Positions 18,001 to 26,203 of a stretch of DNA of 40,412 nucleotides are shown here, piece by piece. Source of the stretch: CAZFGK01 sp964518635 (GTDB taxonomy: Bacteria > Zixibacteria > MSB-5A5 > GN15 > FEB-12); contig CAZFGK010000023.1 in NCBI GenBank assembly GCA_964518635.1, forward strand, positions 1 to 40,412. The letters are read 5' to 3'. The number at the start of each line of letters is the position of its first letter. The first letter of the stretch is position 1. The notes beneath the pieces are model-generated. The model was not told the DNA's origin, made no database searches, and worked only from the letters and a program-made list of their open reading frames with translations. A program made the position numbers and the translations under genes.

Positions 18001-20568
18001 CAGGCGGTTCTGCAAGTGCGTGCCCCTTTTGGCGGGAAACTGCTGTTGACCGTCGAACAAGGGGAGGTCTACGAGACCATCACCAAGGAGATGACCGAGA
18101 ATACGGCTACCATCGAACTTCCGGTATTGAAAGAATATCTTCCAAATGTCTATGTCACTGCGACCGTGCTTCGACCGGCTCTGAGTCTGGAGTCGAACAA
18201 ACCGTCTCGCGCTTTCGGTATGACTCCTTTAAGAGTCTCAACTGAATCGAAGAAGTTGAAACTTGAGATCAATGCACCAGAGGTCGTAAAGCCGAATTCG
18301 AAACTCACCGTACAGATTACTATCGAGGGTGCAGTTAAAAGCAGATTCACAGTGGCAGCGGTCGATGCAGGAATTCTTCAGCTCACTGATTTCAAAACAC
18401 CCGACCCGCTGGAACATTTTTATGGGAAACGTCAACCTGCACTGACACCCTATGATCACTATGCACTGGTCTATCCCTTCACGCCGAAAGCGAAGAGTCA
18501 CTTGTCTGCAGGAGACAAGCTCTTTGCCGCGAATCGCAAGCGATCAGTGAATCCGATTTCGGCGCGAAGAATTCGTTCGGTTGCACTCTGGTCAGGAGTG
18601 GTGACCACTGACAAGAACGGGCGAGCATCGGTAGACCTCGCGATTCCGGAATTCAACGGCTCGCTTCGCCTCATGGCAATCGGGACTTCGGGAGAACTTT
18701 TCGGCGTAGCCGAACGAGATGTTATTGTCCGTGATAAGATTGTTTTGCAGGAGCACTTCCCAAGATTCGTCAGCCCGAATGATCAATTCGAAGGGCTGGT
18801 CACGGTCTTCAACAATTCCGATACGAAGCGGACGATTGATCTCAAGTTGGTTTCATCGGGGCCAGTTGCCCTGATCTCCGATTCGATTCTGAAACTTGAG
18901 GTAGAACCCGGACGTGAGGGGCGCGGCTCCTTCCGTCTACGAGGTGCACAGTCGACCGGCAAAGTCGTTTGCAAGGTGCTCGCGACTTCGCAAGGGGATT
19001 CATCCGGAACAACGATTGAGTTTCCAAATCGACCTGCCTTGCCGCTGGTGACAAAATTCGGATCAGGATCGGTAAAAAAGGGACAGGCTGCATCGATTGA
19101 GTTTCCCGGCGACTGGATCGCTGGAACTGAGCGGTATATCGTGCAGACATCGGGGATGCCGGCCACCAATTTCACGCGGAACATCGACTATCTCCTCAGC
19201 TATCCGTACGGGTGTGTCGAACAGACAACCTCTCGTCTCTTCCCGCTTTTGTACTATGATGGCTTGGTCAAAGTCGCGCAGCCCGAATTGATCGGAACGA
19301 AAGGGCATGAGTATTTTATTCAAGAGGGGATCGCACGGCTCACGAGCATGATCCAGTCAGATTGGTCCTTCTCCTATTGGCCCGGTGGCGGATACAGCAA
19401 TCCGTGGGGATCAATTTATGCGACCCATTTTCTTTCAGAGGCCTCCCGTGCAGGATTTCTGATCGACACACGACTACTCGATAATCTCTACGGACGGCTT
19501 GATCAGATCGCGCGAGGACGATTGCAAGGGGATGAGTACAACGACGCTCACCGCTACTACGCTGCCTATGTGCTCGCTCTTGCAGGAAAACTCCCGAAAG
19601 GAACAATTCATCAACTGCAGCGAGTTGAGCCAACCTTGCTCGATGTCCAGTCACGCTACTTTCTTGCTGGTGCGTTGACATTGGGAGGGAACCGAACCGA
19701 TGCCCTCCGTTACCTCCCCAATATCGTCCAGCCCGATCTGACTGAACCGGAAACTGGCGGGACATTTCGTTCCGGAGTTCGAGTCGATGCCATCGCGCTT
19801 GAAATCCTCATGGCGGTCACCCCTGATAATCCGTCAGTCGATGTCATCGCAAAATCACTAATGGAGCGCGCCTCAGCGGGACGATGGTACACAACTCAGG
19901 AAAATGCTTTTGCTCTCATGGCGATTGGGAAGTATTTCAAGAAGAGTGGATCGATGAGTTTCAAGGGGACTCTTGGAATTACAGGAAAAGCATACCCGAT
20001 TGATTCAACCGGATTCAAGCTGACTCGTAGCGATATCGGCGGCAAACAGGCGACGCTAGAAATCACTGAGGGGGATGGCACGGCCTTCTATTACTGGCAA
20101 GCCAGCGGCGTTCCTACCCAGGGGGCAGCGATGGAGTTTGATCGAGGAATCAAAGTGCGTCGTGAATATCTGACCGAGGATGCTGCATTGGTCGATCTGT
20201 CGAAAGTGAAGCTGGGAGATCGTCTGGTGGTAGTCGTGAGTATCGAATCGACTGATAGACAACTTGAGAATGTCATCATCGCCGATCTCCTGCCGGCCGG
20301 TGTTGAAATCGAAAACCCGCGATTGAAGACAACGCCCCGTTTGTCATGGATTCCGACTGAAACATCCCCAGTCGACTATCAGGATATCCGTGATGATCGG
20401 ATTCTCATTGCCACTCGCCTGTGGCCGCAGCGGGTGTACAAATACTACTACAGCGTGCGCGCTGTCTCTGCCGGTGATTTCAAAATACCGCCGGTCAGCG
20501 CGGAATGCATGTACAATCCACTCATTGCATCAAGTGCCTCGTCAGGAGCAATGCATGTGGATCGTTAA
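15076..20568 (+). CDS. Bacterial alpha-2-macroglobulin with thioester motif (YfhM type)
   Basis: An 1830-residue protease-trapping protein of the periplasm. The start at 15076 is preferred to 15058 because AAGGAG lies nine bases before it. A basic N-terminus and one membrane segment (about residues 31-50) anchor it; no lipobox Cys is seen, unlike many family members. MG domains follow, with the FLATERGVYRPGDTVHIGAM segment of the MG2-MG3 region, then the WSGVVTTDKNGRASVDLAIP segment of the A2M family domain, the thioester CVEQ (Cys1380-Gln1383, in YPYGCVEQTTSRLFP) and the alpha/alpha complement-like domain behind it. Length fits the group of about 1650-1850. It overlaps pbpC by 14 bases, the usual pairing: PBP1C repairs peptidoglycan while A2M traps intruding proteases. 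Confidence 0.95.
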   Translation: MFPRLGAFARTVSQRLNSQFQRSARPYSRAILAIVAVTVLVLVTVTFGVPESEVRVVSFEPSGKVDRQVNFTISFSKKMVAIDSVDLPVLTPPVSFSPPIKGIARWIEDDVLRIFPDQELSPATSYTATVRSEKTWISGLKLGKPSTFKIQTPFLSLIDRSVSVEQIPTYNDSAFLVGRLQFNYPVSVQELQSKLRIEGENEKGAPPLTYSLTPIDLTTLSEFEWNSSSAPVYSRDFTFKSSPIIRSDKSRVFLVVIEKGLGCQECGTPLADNISVRAIVEPRQPLLIHHVAAFADAEQIGIRVNFSQQINADDIRPLLKIEPGVEYRLDADWSTLVVRGDFRSGEVYTVTIAKNLLSRSGQLLDHDFSAKVLIPDLQPTVSFTSKGVFLPKSGNGNLELKTINIEKLQLEVEQVFANNLVYFLLNDPRSDYYGRWDQRAKQLGKSLFLKEFELNGEKNRPLLTSVDVGSIIGDSRRGAFMVSARARDERWTADSRYVMLTDLGMTARLGNDYMMVWVNSLVDASPISGVKVTLYSRNNQTLAQGFSNSRGVAIFKNLRDTLAAFQPFVITAEKNSELSYLRLDESRLPLADFDVSGRPFQSSGYDAFLATERGVYRPGDTVHIGAMIRTNEGELPPTFPYFINVIDPQGRKAGSYRQNSEQAIYATLDHLVPDYAMTGKYQLQAMIGEDLQIGRAEFLVEEFVPDKIAVTVKTDKNQYATGDKLRAAVQAKLLFGPPAAGYQMRATVTLESHPFAPAGYSGYSFNSANRTFVRLSTDLPEALLNDSGNGSIQFDLPKQLFPPSSLKALVSTSVSEAGGRAIGAYAEVFVHPYKRYLGIGQSKEGFAKIGEPFKAKLVSVAPSGERLATTGCIARVYRIIYHSLYTKDPSGNYRWISERKSSFLESDTINISADGGEFSFIPTDYGSYQIVVEEPNGHAASIDFWATGWGYAPWGMESPDRIELVFDKPSYSIGDQAVLQVRAPFGGKLLLTVEQGEVYETITKEMTENTATIELPVLKEYLPNVYVTATVLRPALSLESNKPSRAFGMTPLRVSTESKKLKLEINAPEVVKPNSKLTVQITIEGAVKSRFTVAAVDAGILQLTDFKTPDPLEHFYGKRQPALTPYDHYALVYPFTPKAKSHLSAGDKLFAANRKRSVNPISARRIRSVALWSGVVTTDKNGRASVDLAIPEFNGSLRLMAIGTSGELFGVAERDVIVRDKIVLQEHFPRFVSPNDQFEGLVTVFNNSDTKRTIDLKLVSSGPVALISDSILKLEVEPGREGRGSFRLRGAQSTGKVVCKVLATSQGDSSGTTIEFPNRPALPLVTKFGSGSVKKGQAASIEFPGDWIAGTERYIVQTSGMPATNFTRNIDYLLSYPYGCVEQTTSRLFPLLYYDGLVKVAQPELIGTKGHEYFIQEGIARLTSMIQSDWSFSYWPGGGYSNPWGSIYATHFLSEASRAGFLIDTRLLDNLYGRLDQIARGRLQGDEYNDAHRYYAAYVLALAGKLPKGTIHQLQRVEPTLLDVQSRYFLAGALTLGGNRTDALRYLPNIVQPDLTEPETGGTFRSGVRVDAIALEILMAVTPDNPSVDVIAKSLMERASAGRWYTTQENAFALMAIGKYFKKSGSMSFKGTLGITGKAYPIDSTGFKLTRSDIGGKQATLEITEGDGTAFYYWQASGVPTQGAAMEFDRGIKVRREYLTEDAALVDLSKVKLGDRLVVVVSIESTDRQLENVIIADLLPAGVEIENPRLKTTPRLSWIPTETSPVDYQDIRDDRILIATRLWPQRVYKYYYSVRAVSAGDFKIPPVSAECMYNPLIASSASSGAMHVDR

Positions 20569-22972
20569 ACGAGCAGCTTCGATTGACAGAAAGCGACTGC
20601 TTCGAAGAACGGGTAGTACTGCCGCGTTGCTGCTGATGCTCGCGACTCTTTCTCATTTCGTCTTTTTTCCTCTCCCGGTCGAACGACTGCAGCGACCGCA
20701 CGGGACATTCGTGTATAGTCGAGAAGGGGAAATTCTGAATGCATTCACGTCGCCAGATCAGTTCTGGCGACGTCCGGTGAAATTGAGTGAGCTCCCTCCA
20801 AAACTCGTCCAGAGTGTGATCGAAATCGAAGACCGCTGGTTCTATTTTCATCCGGGAGTCAATCCGGTCTCACTCCTGCTGGCCGGTATCGACAATATGC
20901 GCGCTGGTAAGATCGTTCGTGGCGGCTCGACCATTACGATGCAGGTCGCACGTCTGATGGAACCGAAAGAACGAACCTTTGCAGGGAAACTGGTCGAAAT
21001 CGGTCGCGCATTGCAGCTCGAATTTGCCTATTCAAAGGATGAGATACTCGAATTCTATCTGAATCTTGCTCCCTACGGCGGAAACATCGAAGGTGTCGGT
21101 GCCGCTGCCTATTTGTACTTCGGTAAGCAACCGAATCAACTCTCACTCGGCGAGATGGCTCTGGTGATTGCGCTGCCTGCCTCCCCGAATCGATTCCGAC
21201 CAGACAGAAATGATGAGACTCCAACAAGGCGACGAGATGAGATGCTTCGGCGATTGCAGGCACGAGCAGTCATCTCAATAGAGGAGCTTCAGTTTGCAGT
21301 GCAGGAAGAGCTTCCGCGAAGGCGTATTACTTCCCCAATTGCTGCCCCGCATTTCTGTCAGATGATTCGCGCTGAATATCCCGAACAGTCTGTAGTGACT
21401 TCTACTATTGACTACACACTTCAGCGTGACTGCGAACGAATGGCTACACTCTATCAGCAGAAACTGAGCGACCTGGGAATCCATAATCTCGCAGTTGTAG
21501 TGATTGACAATCAGACCAGAGAACTGCGTGCGATGATCGGATCAGCCGATTTTGGAGATCGTACCCATCAAGGGCAGATCAACGGAGCGACTTCTCCGCG
21601 CTCCCCCGGTTCGGCACTGAAGCCATTTATCTACGGACTTGCGCTGGAAGAAGGACTGATCTCTCTTTCGACACGAATCGAAGATCTGCCAACAAACTAC
21701 GCAGGCTATATCCCCAAGAACTATGACGGAGAATATCATGGCGTCGTTGCGGCTCGGGATGCATTGATTGAATCTTTGAATGTGCCAGCGGTATATCTGA
21801 CTTCAAAAGTCGGGCTGAGGCCATTTCATAGCTTTCTCCAGTCGGCAGGAATCAGAGCGTTAACAAAGCCGACGCATCAGTATGGTCTTCCGATGATTCT
21901 CGGTGCCTGCGAAGTAGAGTTGATCGAACTGACCAATGTGTATGCGTCATTGGGTCGAGAGGGATGGTATCGACCACTTCACTACAATGCTGCGCACACA
22001 CAAAGTACCGACAGTGTGCAGCTTCTTCAGCCAGCAACCTGCTACCTTCTTTCCGAAACATTGTCGCAGCTCAAGCGTCCTGATCTTCCCACCAGTTGGG
22101 AGTTTGCCGAAGGGATGCCAAAAATCGCGTGGAAGACCGGAACTTCCTTTGGTCGAAAGGATGCCTGGGCGATTGGGTACAATCCGGAGTACACCGTCGG
22201 AGTCTGGGCTGGGAATTTTACTGCAGAGGGATCGATTGCTATTGTCGGCGCAGAGATCGCTGCCCCCTTTATGATTGATCTGTTCAATCATCTCGCCTCC
22301 GGAAGTGCTGCTCCCTGGTTTAATCCCCCTGATGATATCGCTGCACGATTCGTTTGCGCAGCAACCGGTTTGCTGCCGTCATCTGCCTGTCATGATACAA
22401 TCAGCGAAATGTATGACATCAATCATGCACAAAATAGAATCTGTCAGGTCCATCGGGATGAAATGGTCGATGCGAAGACCGGTTACTCACTGTGTAACTT
22501 CTGCGTTGCCGAGAAAGAAGTGAATCATCAGGCAAGCGAACACTGGCCACCAAAGATAGCGGCATGGCTGAGTCGTCAGGGGGTAGTGAGTTTAAGACGA
22601 GGGCATAACCCCGAATGCACCGGAGTTCTTGCCGGGACGGGCCCGCAGATATCATCGCCGGAACATCAGGCGGTCTACTATTTTGAAACAGATCGTCCGG
22701 CGCAATTCCAGCAGATTCTCTTCGAGGCCTCCCCTTCACAGGACACAAAACAGTTGCATTGGTTTGTGGATGGGAAACTAATCGCGACATCGGGAAATTC
22801 CGACGTGAACAATCTGTCGAACGAATACAAGAGATCAGAAATGTCAGCGAATAGCCGTCCTATGAGTGCGGTACGATTATTCTATCCGCCAGAAGTCGGC
22901 ACTCACACGCTCATGTGTGTGGATGATCTCGGTAGATCGAGCAAGATCACATTCCGAGTGGTCGAATCGTAG
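20555..22972 (+). CDS. pbpC: Penicillin-binding protein 1C, bifunctional peptidoglycan synthase
   Basis: An 805-residue inner-membrane enzyme that polymerises and, in principle, cross-links peptidoglycan. I place the start at the ATG 20555: AGGAG (20544-20548) is six bases before it, and the start overlaps the end of the A2M gene by 14 bases, implying translational coupling. A transmembrane anchor (about residues 24-41) is followed by the GT51 domain (EIEDRWFYFHPGV, catalytic Glu near 91; RGGSTITMQVARL) and the transpeptidase domain with S353-A-L-K356, a SLN motif (SLNVPA) and K527-T-G. A C-terminal BiPBP_C-type domain (about 705-805) completes the PBP1C plan. A cluster of Cys residues near 650-700 may form disulfides. 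Confidence 0.95.
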   Translation: MWIVKRAASIDRKRLLRRTGSTAALLLMLATLSHFVFFPLPVERLQRPHGTFVYSREGEILNAFTSPDQFWRRPVKLSELPPKLVQSVIEIEDRWFYFHPGVNPVSLLLAGIDNMRAGKIVRGGSTITMQVARLMEPKERTFAGKLVEIGRALQLEFAYSKDEILEFYLNLAPYGGNIEGVGAAAYLYFGKQPNQLSLGEMALVIALPASPNRFRPDRNDETPTRRRDEMLRRLQARAVISIEELQFAVQEELPRRRITSPIAAPHFCQMIRAEYPEQSVVTSTIDYTLQRDCERMATLYQQKLSDLGIHNLAVVVIDNQTRELRAMIGSADFGDRTHQGQINGATSPRSPGSALKPFIYGLALEEGLISLSTRIEDLPTNYAGYIPKNYDGEYHGVVAARDALIESLNVPAVYLTSKVGLRPFHSFLQSAGIRALTKPTHQYGLPMILGACEVELIELTNVYASLGREGWYRPLHYNAAHTQSTDSVQLLQPATCYLLSETLSQLKRPDLPTSWEFAEGMPKIAWKTGTSFGRKDAWAIGYNPEYTVGVWAGNFTAEGSIAIVGAEIAAPFMIDLFNHLASGSAAPWFNPPDDIAARFVCAATGLLPSSACHDTISEMYDINHAQNRICQVHRDEMVDAKTGYSLCNFCVAEKEVNHQASEHWPPKIAAWLSRQGVVSLRRGHNPECTGVLAGTGPQISSPEHQAVYYFETDRPAQFQQILFEASPSQDTKQLHWFVDGKLIATSGNSDVNNLSNEYKRSEMSANSRPMSAVRLFYPPEVGTHTLMCVDDLGRSSKITFRVVES

Positions 22973-22979
22973 CTGTATA

Positions 22980-23615
22980 CTACTTGATACCAGTGAGGAT
23001 AAAGGTCACGCCGAGATAGATCAGAAATGCAGCGCAGCAGTACAGGAAAATCTTGAGTGGTTTGCCGAGTATCAACTTTCTTCCCGACCAGACGAGGAAT
23101 GAAACTGCGCTATACCAGATCAGGTCAGCACTTATGTGTCCGGCATAAAAAACGGCGGGGCCAGTAGCACCGATCTCTTTAGAGCTGATGACAAAGCCAA
23201 GACCAATCGTTGCCCACCAGACAATCCAGTAGGGATTCACAATTGATGCCATGAATCCTTTCCCAATCACCGCTTTTCGTGCAGCGACAGATGACCCGCT
23301 GGATGACTGATCGTAGTTCACACGATTAGTGAGAAGATCCCGAATCATGAGTCCAGCCATCAGCAGCAGTGCAAGTCCTCCTACAATAGAAAGTACTCGA
23401 AATGCCATGCTCTCAGGTGTGAGTACTGTAATCCCCAGCGCGAAAATAATCACCACGGGAATTTCGGCGAAGGCGTGACCTAGGGTACAGAGAAAGCCTG
23501 CGACCCAGCCGTGACGTGTGGTCTCGGTGATATCGACTGCCAACAATGGTCCGGGCATCATTGCACCAGAAAAGCCGGTGACAAATGAAGCCGCGAAGAT
23601 CTCCGCTGCGGTCAC
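22980..23615 (-). CDS. LysE/RhtB-family exporter
   Basis: A 211-residue inner-membrane protein with about six hydrophobic segments. The family signature is at the N-terminus (FVTGFSGAMMPGPLLAVDI, with the conserved P-G-P) and GKGFMASIVNPYWIVWWATI matches the second conserved half. Members export amino acids such as lysine, threonine or homoserine lactone; the substrate is unknown here. Translation starts at GTG 23615, directly after the TAA of the crotonase gene, so the two are coupled. The 3' end faces pbpC with seven bases between the stop codons and no visible terminator. Confidence 0.92.
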   Translation of the reverse strand: MTAAEIFAASFVTGFSGAMMPGPLLAVDITETTRHGWVAGFLCTLGHAFAEIPVVIIFALGITVLTPESMAFRVLSIVGGLALLLMAGLMIRDLLTNRVNYDQSSSGSSVAARKAVIGKGFMASIVNPYWIVWWATIGLGFVISSKEIGATGPAVFYAGHISADLIWYSAVSFLVWSGRKLILGKPLKIFLYCCAAFLIYLGVTFILTGIK

Positions 23616-24398
23616 TTACTTCCCTGTAAAATTCGGTTTACGCTTTTCAAGGAAGGCACGTGTTCCTTCGGTCTTGTCATTTGTTCCGCACGCAATTGCA
23701 AAGTTTGCTTTTTCGAAATCAAGGGCGGTGTCGATGTTTACATCTTGACCGCGATTGATTGCCTCTTTTGCAAGGCGAACAGCCATCGGTCCGCGAGAAC
23801 AGATTGTCTCGGCCATCGCCATCGCTTTGGTCATCAGTTCTTCGTGCGGGTAGACTTCATCGACGTAGCCGATCCGATATGCCTCCGCGGCGGTCATCAT
23901 GTCGCCAGTGCAGACAATCTGAATTGCTTTCGCACGACCAACGAGTCGAGGGAGACGTTGCGTGCCGCCGAATCCGGGAATGATCCCGAGCGTAACTTCC
24001 GGCTCGCCGATCTTTGCTTTTTCAGAAGCGAGGCGAATATCGCAGGCAAGAGCCAGTTCGGAACCGCCCCCTAGTGCGAATCCATTGATCACGGCGATCA
24101 CCGGAACCGGGAAATCATGAATCAGCTTCATGACATAGAGCCCATTGGCGGAAAACTGACGGCCAGAAACTGCATCCAGGGTGTTCAGTTCGTTGATATC
24201 GGCACCTGCGACAAAGGCCTTCTCCCCTGCGCCGGTCAGAAGTACACAACCAAGTTCGGCATTCCCCCAGTGGGATTCGAAGACCTGACGGAGTTCGTCG
24301 ACGGTCGCAATGTTCAGCGCGTTCAGGACTTTTTCACGATTGATGGTCACCACCAGAACGCGCCCCTTGCGTTCGGTAGTCAGAAACTGGTAGGACAT
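23616..24398 (-). CDS. Enoyl-CoA hydratase/isomerase (crotonase superfamily)
   Basis: A 260-residue cytoplasmic enzyme, the normal length for the family. The oxyanion-hole segments are FVAGADINEL (residues 62-71) and FALGGGSELALACD (107-120). The catalytic glutamate equivalent to rat Glu144 is E134 in GEPEVTLGIIPGFGGTQRLP. The position of rat Glu164 is Gln160 (AIQIVCTGD), as I recall for some bacterial crotonases. Probable role is hydration of 2-enoyl-CoA in fatty or amino acid breakdown. AAGGAGG seven bases before the ATG is the best Shine-Dalgarno in the window. It is divergent from an acyl-CoA dehydrogenase that would make its substrate. Confidence 0.94.
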   Translation of the reverse strand: MSYQFLTTERKGRVLVVTINREKVLNALNIATVDELRQVFESHWGNAELGCVLLTGAGEKAFVAGADINELNTLDAVSGRQFSANGLYVMKLIHDFPVPVIAVINGFALGGGSELALACDIRLASEKAKIGEPEVTLGIIPGFGGTQRLPRLVGRAKAIQIVCTGDMMTAAEAYRIGYVDEVYPHEELMTKAMAMAETICSRGPMAVRLAKEAINRGQDVNIDTALDFEKANFAIACGTNDKTEGTRAFLEKRKPNFTGK

Positions 24399-24523
24399 AT
24401 CTTCCTCCTTCTAAAGATGAATCGGCTACAGTATGAAGGGAGGGAATGTCGCCTGCCGGTCATCTTTTCGCAAGCCAGGGGGACGGAATTGGCACTTGGG
24501 AGGTGACTGTAAACCACTTCACT

Positions 24524-24544
24524 CCCCCCGTTGCGAGGGGGGGG
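24524..24544. repeat. C6/G8 inverted tract with poly-G run in a promoter
   Basis: CCCCCC (24524-24529) and GGGGGGGG (24537-24544) flank GTTGCGA. The G8 run lies in the spacer of the promoter below, so slippage would change the -35 to -10 distance. Confidence 0.6.
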
Positions 24545-24559
24545 AAAACGGCGTATACT
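24531..24559 (+). promoter_or_regulatory. Promoter of the acyl-CoA dehydrogenase gene, spacer containing G8
   Basis: TTGCGA (24531-24536, four of six) and TATACT (24554-24559, five of six) have exactly 17 bases between them, eight of which are G. Transcription would start near 24566. Confidence 0.5.
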
Positions 24560-24565
24560 CCCGCT

Positions 24566-24597
24566 CCGTTTTCGATGGGCGAGCTGCCCCGAAACGG
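24566..24597 (+). promoter_or_regulatory. Long 5'-leader hairpin of the acyl-CoA dehydrogenase mRNA
   Basis: Pairs CCG/CGG, TTT/AAA, CG/CG and GGGC/GCCC, interrupted by a bulged T and AT, close a GAGCT loop. The stem starts at the predicted first base of the transcript and ends four bases before AAAGGAG (24601-24607). This fits a 5' mRNA stabiliser or a translation control element. Confidence 0.45.
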
Positions 24598-24612
24598 CAT
24601 AAAGGAGTCCCT

Positions 24613-25848
24613 ATGATCGATTTTGGATTTACCGAAAACCAGCTTGCCGTTCGTGATACCGCCCGCGATGTCGCTACACGAGTTATCATCCCGAAAATCG
24701 CTGAATATGACCGCGCAACGAAAGTCAACCCGGAGCTTATCCCTGCCCTGAAAGATGCCAATCTCCTCGGCTTCTGTCTGCCAGAACAGTATGGCGGCAT
24801 GGGGATGGATTATATCTCACTCGGACTAGCCTGCGAAGAACTTGAATACGGCGACACAGCCGCGCGAGTGATTATGTCGGTTCATGTCGGGCTTTTTGCC
24901 ATGTCGATGCTGGTCTGGATGAATGAAGAACAGAAAAAGAGATTCCTGATTCCGGCCGCCAAGGGGGAAAAGCTCTGCACCTTCGGGCTTACCGAACCAG
25001 CCGCCGGAACAGATGCAGTCGGGATTCAGACTACCGCTGTGAAAAAAGGGGATCGCTATATCCTGAACGGCGAGAAGATGTGGATTTCACTCGCTGATAT
25101 GGCCGATCTCTTTCTCGTTTTTGCATGGACTGATCTTGCCAAAAAAGAAGCGCGCGATCATTCCGGCTTGTCGGCGTTTATTGTCGAACGTGGAATGAAG
25201 GGGCTTACCACCGGCACCCTCAAAGGGAAACTGGGCGTACGCAGTGGAAACACTGGTTGGCTTTCATTTCAGGATGTCGAACTCCCTGCTGAGAATCTGG
25301 TCTATAAAGAAGGTCAGGGGTTCAAGATCGCTATGTTCGCGATTGATCAAGGTCGCTACACCGTTGCTTCTGGTTCATGTGGACTTATTCGTGCCTGTCG
25401 TGATGCTTCTGTTAAGTATGCAAATGAACGGAGTACTTTTGGGAAAAAGATTGGTGAACATCAACTGGTTCAGCAGATGATTGCCAACATGGAAGCGTCT
25501 TATGAATATTCAACCGGACTCTGGTTGAAAGCGGGCTGGCTGAAAAATCAGGGACTTCGTTCGACTCGAGAAACTTCTATGGCGAAATGGATTGCCTGCC
25601 GTGAGGCAGAAAAATCAGCTGCCGATGCCGTGCAGGTCTTTGGCTCGTATGGCTTCTCGGATGAGTATCCAGTTGAACGATTCTATCGTAATTCGAAGGG
25701 TGCTTCGATCTATGAAGGAACTCGCGAAGTGCACACGATCGTTCAGGCCGAATATGCCCTGGGATATCGTAAAGACAAGGAACTCGAGAGAGAACTCCCG
25801 CCGGTACATGATAGCTCGCCGGTGGTAACTCGAACAGGCGTGCGATAA
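24613..25848 (+). CDS. Acyl-CoA dehydrogenase
   Basis: A 411-residue FAD enzyme that oxidises acyl-CoA to 2-enoyl-CoA and passes electrons to ETF. The ATG 24613 has AAAGGAG five bases upstream and starts IDFGFTENQLAVRDTARDVA, the normal N-terminal helix; an earlier in-frame start would run through the promoter. Family motifs are LCTFGLTEPAAGTDA and GEKMWISLADMADLFLV (FAD and substrate contacts), YANERSTFGKKIGEHQLVQQ, and the C-terminal QVFGSYGFSDEYPVER with the IYEGTREVHTIVQAEYALG segment, where the Glu of YEGT is the likely base. Chain-length preference cannot be read. It is divergent from the crotonase, together forming part of a beta-oxidation-like step. Confidence 0.95.
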   Translation: MIDFGFTENQLAVRDTARDVATRVIIPKIAEYDRATKVNPELIPALKDANLLGFCLPEQYGGMGMDYISLGLACEELEYGDTAARVIMSVHVGLFAMSMLVWMNEEQKKRFLIPAAKGEKLCTFGLTEPAAGTDAVGIQTTAVKKGDRYILNGEKMWISLADMADLFLVFAWTDLAKKEARDHSGLSAFIVERGMKGLTTGTLKGKLGVRSGNTGWLSFQDVELPAENLVYKEGQGFKIAMFAIDQGRYTVASGSCGLIRACRDASVKYANERSTFGKKIGEHQLVQQMIANMEASYEYSTGLWLKAGWLKNQGLRSTRETSMAKWIACREAEKSAADAVQVFGSYGFSDEYPVERFYRNSKGASIYEGTREVHTIVQAEYALGYRKDKELERELPPVHDSSPVVTRTGVR

Positions 25849-25891
25849 GACGACAGTATTGGGACTTTAATAAACTCGTTGTTACAGTCAG

Positions 25892-25927
25892 AGTAAGGCC
25901 CACTCAATTGAGTGGGCCTTACTTTTT
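25892..25927 (+). terminator. Strong terminator after the acyl-CoA dehydrogenase gene
   Basis: A perfect 32-base palindrome (25892-25923, centre CAATTG) gives a stem of about 14 bp with a tiny loop, followed by TTTT. It is 43 bases past the stop and separates the gene from the convergent thioredoxin-like gene. Confidence 0.88.
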
Positions 25928-25945
25928 CCGATTCAGAGTGCAATG

Positions 25946-26182
25946 TTAACGCAGGTCAGCGAGGCTAGCGCCAAAGTTGATATGAAACGGCGCTCCATCG
26001 ATGACCAGGGCTGGGACCGATTTCACGCCTGCCTTCTCGGCCTGCGCGATCTGATCTTTCGCTTCTCCGAGATGAACGACGCGAAGTTCGTAACGACTCT
26101 TATCAATTGCGTTCGCCACAGTCTGTTCGGCAGCAACACAGACCGGACAACCTGCATGATAAAAGGTAGCTTCAGATTTCAT
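25946..26182 (-). CDS. Small thioredoxin/glutaredoxin-like protein, CPVC
   Basis: A 78-residue protein of thioredoxin-like fold. The redox motif is C12-P-V-C15 (MKSEATFYHAGCPVCVAAEQ) and the cis-Pro is in GVKSVPALVIDG. AAAGGAG six bases before the ATG supports the start. There is no signal peptide, so it acts in the cytoplasm. It follows a MarR regulator by 21 bases and is probably translated from the same transcript. Since the regulator has a cysteine-rich tail, the pair may form a redox- or thiol-responsive unit (inference). CPVC is not the standard CGPC of thioredoxin, so the redox potential may differ; a glutaredoxin-like or thiol-transfer role is possible. Confidence 0.88.
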   Translation of the reverse strand: MKSEATFYHAGCPVCVAAEQTVANAIDKSRYELRVVHLGEAKDQIAQAEKAGVKSVPALVIDGAPFHINFGASLADLR

Positions 26183-26203
26183 GAGTGTCTCCTTTAGAGT
26201 GGT

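Noticed and set aside
24433..24612. Longer N-terminus of the acyl-CoA dehydrogenase starting at 24433
   Set aside because: This would translate through the promoter and the leader hairpin; the ATG at 24613 has a proper Shine-Dalgarno and the expected first helix.
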